This document shows, one piece after another, positions 63,686 through 64,000 of a DNA stretch of 64,000 nt. A model generated the notes under the pieces. The model saw only the letters and a program-made list of their open reading frames with translations, did no database searches and was not told where the DNA came from. The DNA comes from Mesotoga sp. UBA6090 (GTDB lineage: Bacteria; Thermotogota; Thermotogae; Petrotogales; Kosmotogaceae): contig NZ_DIXC01000014.1 in NCBI RefSeq assembly GCF_002435945.1, positions 15,265 to 79,264 on the forward strand, in the 5' to 3' direction. Each line of letters starts with the position of its first letter. Position 1 is the stretch's first letter. A program made the translations under genes and the position numbers.

Positions 63686-63729
63686 GAATTCACCTCATTA
63701 TGCCTAAAAAGCTTATGAGAAGCAATGTC

Positions 63730-63759
63730 ATATTCATTTATAACACTTTGTAGGGTCAA
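63730..63759 (-). promoter_or_regulatory. Possible promoter of the fumarase operon
   Basis: On the minus strand TTGACC (63754-63759) is followed by 18 bases and GAATAT (63730-63735), about 45 bases before the fumarase start. Only a moderate match. Confidence 0.4.
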
Positions 63760-64000
63760 GAGATGGCGCGGTGTAAGTACAGACCTTGTGAGGCCAGGCA
63801 GTTTACTCCCCTTTCGGGAGAGTGTCCCCCTCAAGCGGGTCATCTCATCCGTTTCCATCTCCTGCCACCTCAAACCGTACGTGCGGATTTCCCGCATACG
63901 GCTTTCCTGTGTGCTTCACCTCAAGGCTTGTTTGACCTATCGTGCCGGGAGTGCTTTCTGTCGGAGATACCTTAGCCTGTAATCATTGTAGATTCCAGTG
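63760..64000 (-). other. Mobile-element edge: probable 3' part of a group II intron, running off the window
   Basis: No gene was found here. On the minus strand a short open frame from the edge ends after NDYRLRYLRQKALPAR, perhaps the tail of a larger protein outside the window. The domain-V-like hairpin (63872-63905) follows. After it come GC-rich hairpins (for example ACTCTCCCGAAAGGGGAGT) rather than a clear domain VI and splice site. The boundary with the fumarase leader is not certain. Confidence 0.35.
63872..63905 (-). ncRNA. Group II intron domain V-like hairpin
   Basis: A 34-base hairpin on the minus strand: AAAGCCGTATGCGG, loop GAAA(T), CCGCACGTACGGTTT. It keeps the AGC catalytic-triad position, the two-base bulge CG opposite the lower/upper stem junction and a GAAA-type loop, as in domain V of bacterial group II introns. 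The loop is one base shorter than the usual form. The intron body and any reverse transcriptase would lie beyond base 64000. Confidence 0.5.

Noticed and set aside
63682..63897. 71-codon minus-strand frame starting MREIRTYGLRWQE
   Set aside because: It begins inside the domain-V-like hairpin and crosses structured RNA, so it looks like a spurious frame of a mobile element.

Overview
The window looks like a chromosomal segment of a mesophilic member of the Thermotogota, most likely Mesotoga or a close relative. This is inferred from gene content (ClpC-RadA-DisA block, XylR-XylB-XylA, hybrid cluster protein, ferredoxin-linked 2-oxoacid oxidation, secreted coiled-coil protein with a C-terminal anchor), from frequent GTG/TTG starts behind strong GGAGG sites, and from moderate GC content. 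No database search was possible, so the genus is an inference. Genes are tightly packed; many junctions are ATGA, TTGA or TGATG overlaps. One tRNA (Leu, CAA) is present. No CRISPR array, rRNA or intact transposase was seen.

Layout. 1-4849 (+): clpC (5' end outside the window), radA and disA: proteolysis, repair and c-di-AMP. 4830-7817 (-): an amidohydrolase-like protein that has lost its metal ligands, a WecG/TagA glycosyltransferase, tRNA-Leu with promoter and terminator, and a secreted RsiV-like protein. 8230-13622 (+): glpX, then a lone glutamine amidotransferase followed by proC-proA-proB. 13872-16461 (+): a TldD/PmbA pair. 16539-20486: two Gfo/Idh/MocA dehydrogenases, a methyltransferase and a SIS-domain isomerase. 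20621-32746 (+): a large acyl-CoA/transport cluster: alpha/beta hydrolase, FabH-like synthase, short-chain dehydrogenase, a regulator with two TetR domains, a CoA-transferase, a thiolase, a complete LIV-type ABC transporter and a second hydrolase. A 32-bp near-perfect palindrome lies just upstream of the FabH-like gene. 32819-33912 (-): a regulator pseudogene. 34411-38411 (+): xylose operon xylR-xylB-xylA. 38467-39793: a decayed region with an IS481/IS3-type transposase remnant. 39794-45055: a cysteine-cluster protein, secreted proteins of unknown function, an HTH/coiled-coil protein and hcp. 45045-52323: a secreted esterase, a 704-residue coiled-coil envelope protein, an acyltransferase, an unknown gene pair, and a second, frameshifted copy of the regulator family. 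52454-53248 (-): a ZIP metal transporter.

53380-60914 (-) is the most coherent system: nine tightly coupled genes encoding an aminotransferase, two butyrate kinases flanking a phosphate butyryltransferase, a P-loop protein of unknown role, and the delta, alpha, beta and gamma subunits of a 2-oxoacid:ferredoxin oxidoreductase. Together they give a full route from an amino acid to 2-oxoacid, acyl-CoA, acyl phosphate and carboxylic acid plus ATP, i.e. fermentation of branched-chain or similar amino acids. 61149-63685 (-) adds fumarase alpha, fumarase beta and malic enzyme (fumarate to malate to pyruvate). The right edge holds a hairpin resembling group II intron domain V on the minus strand.
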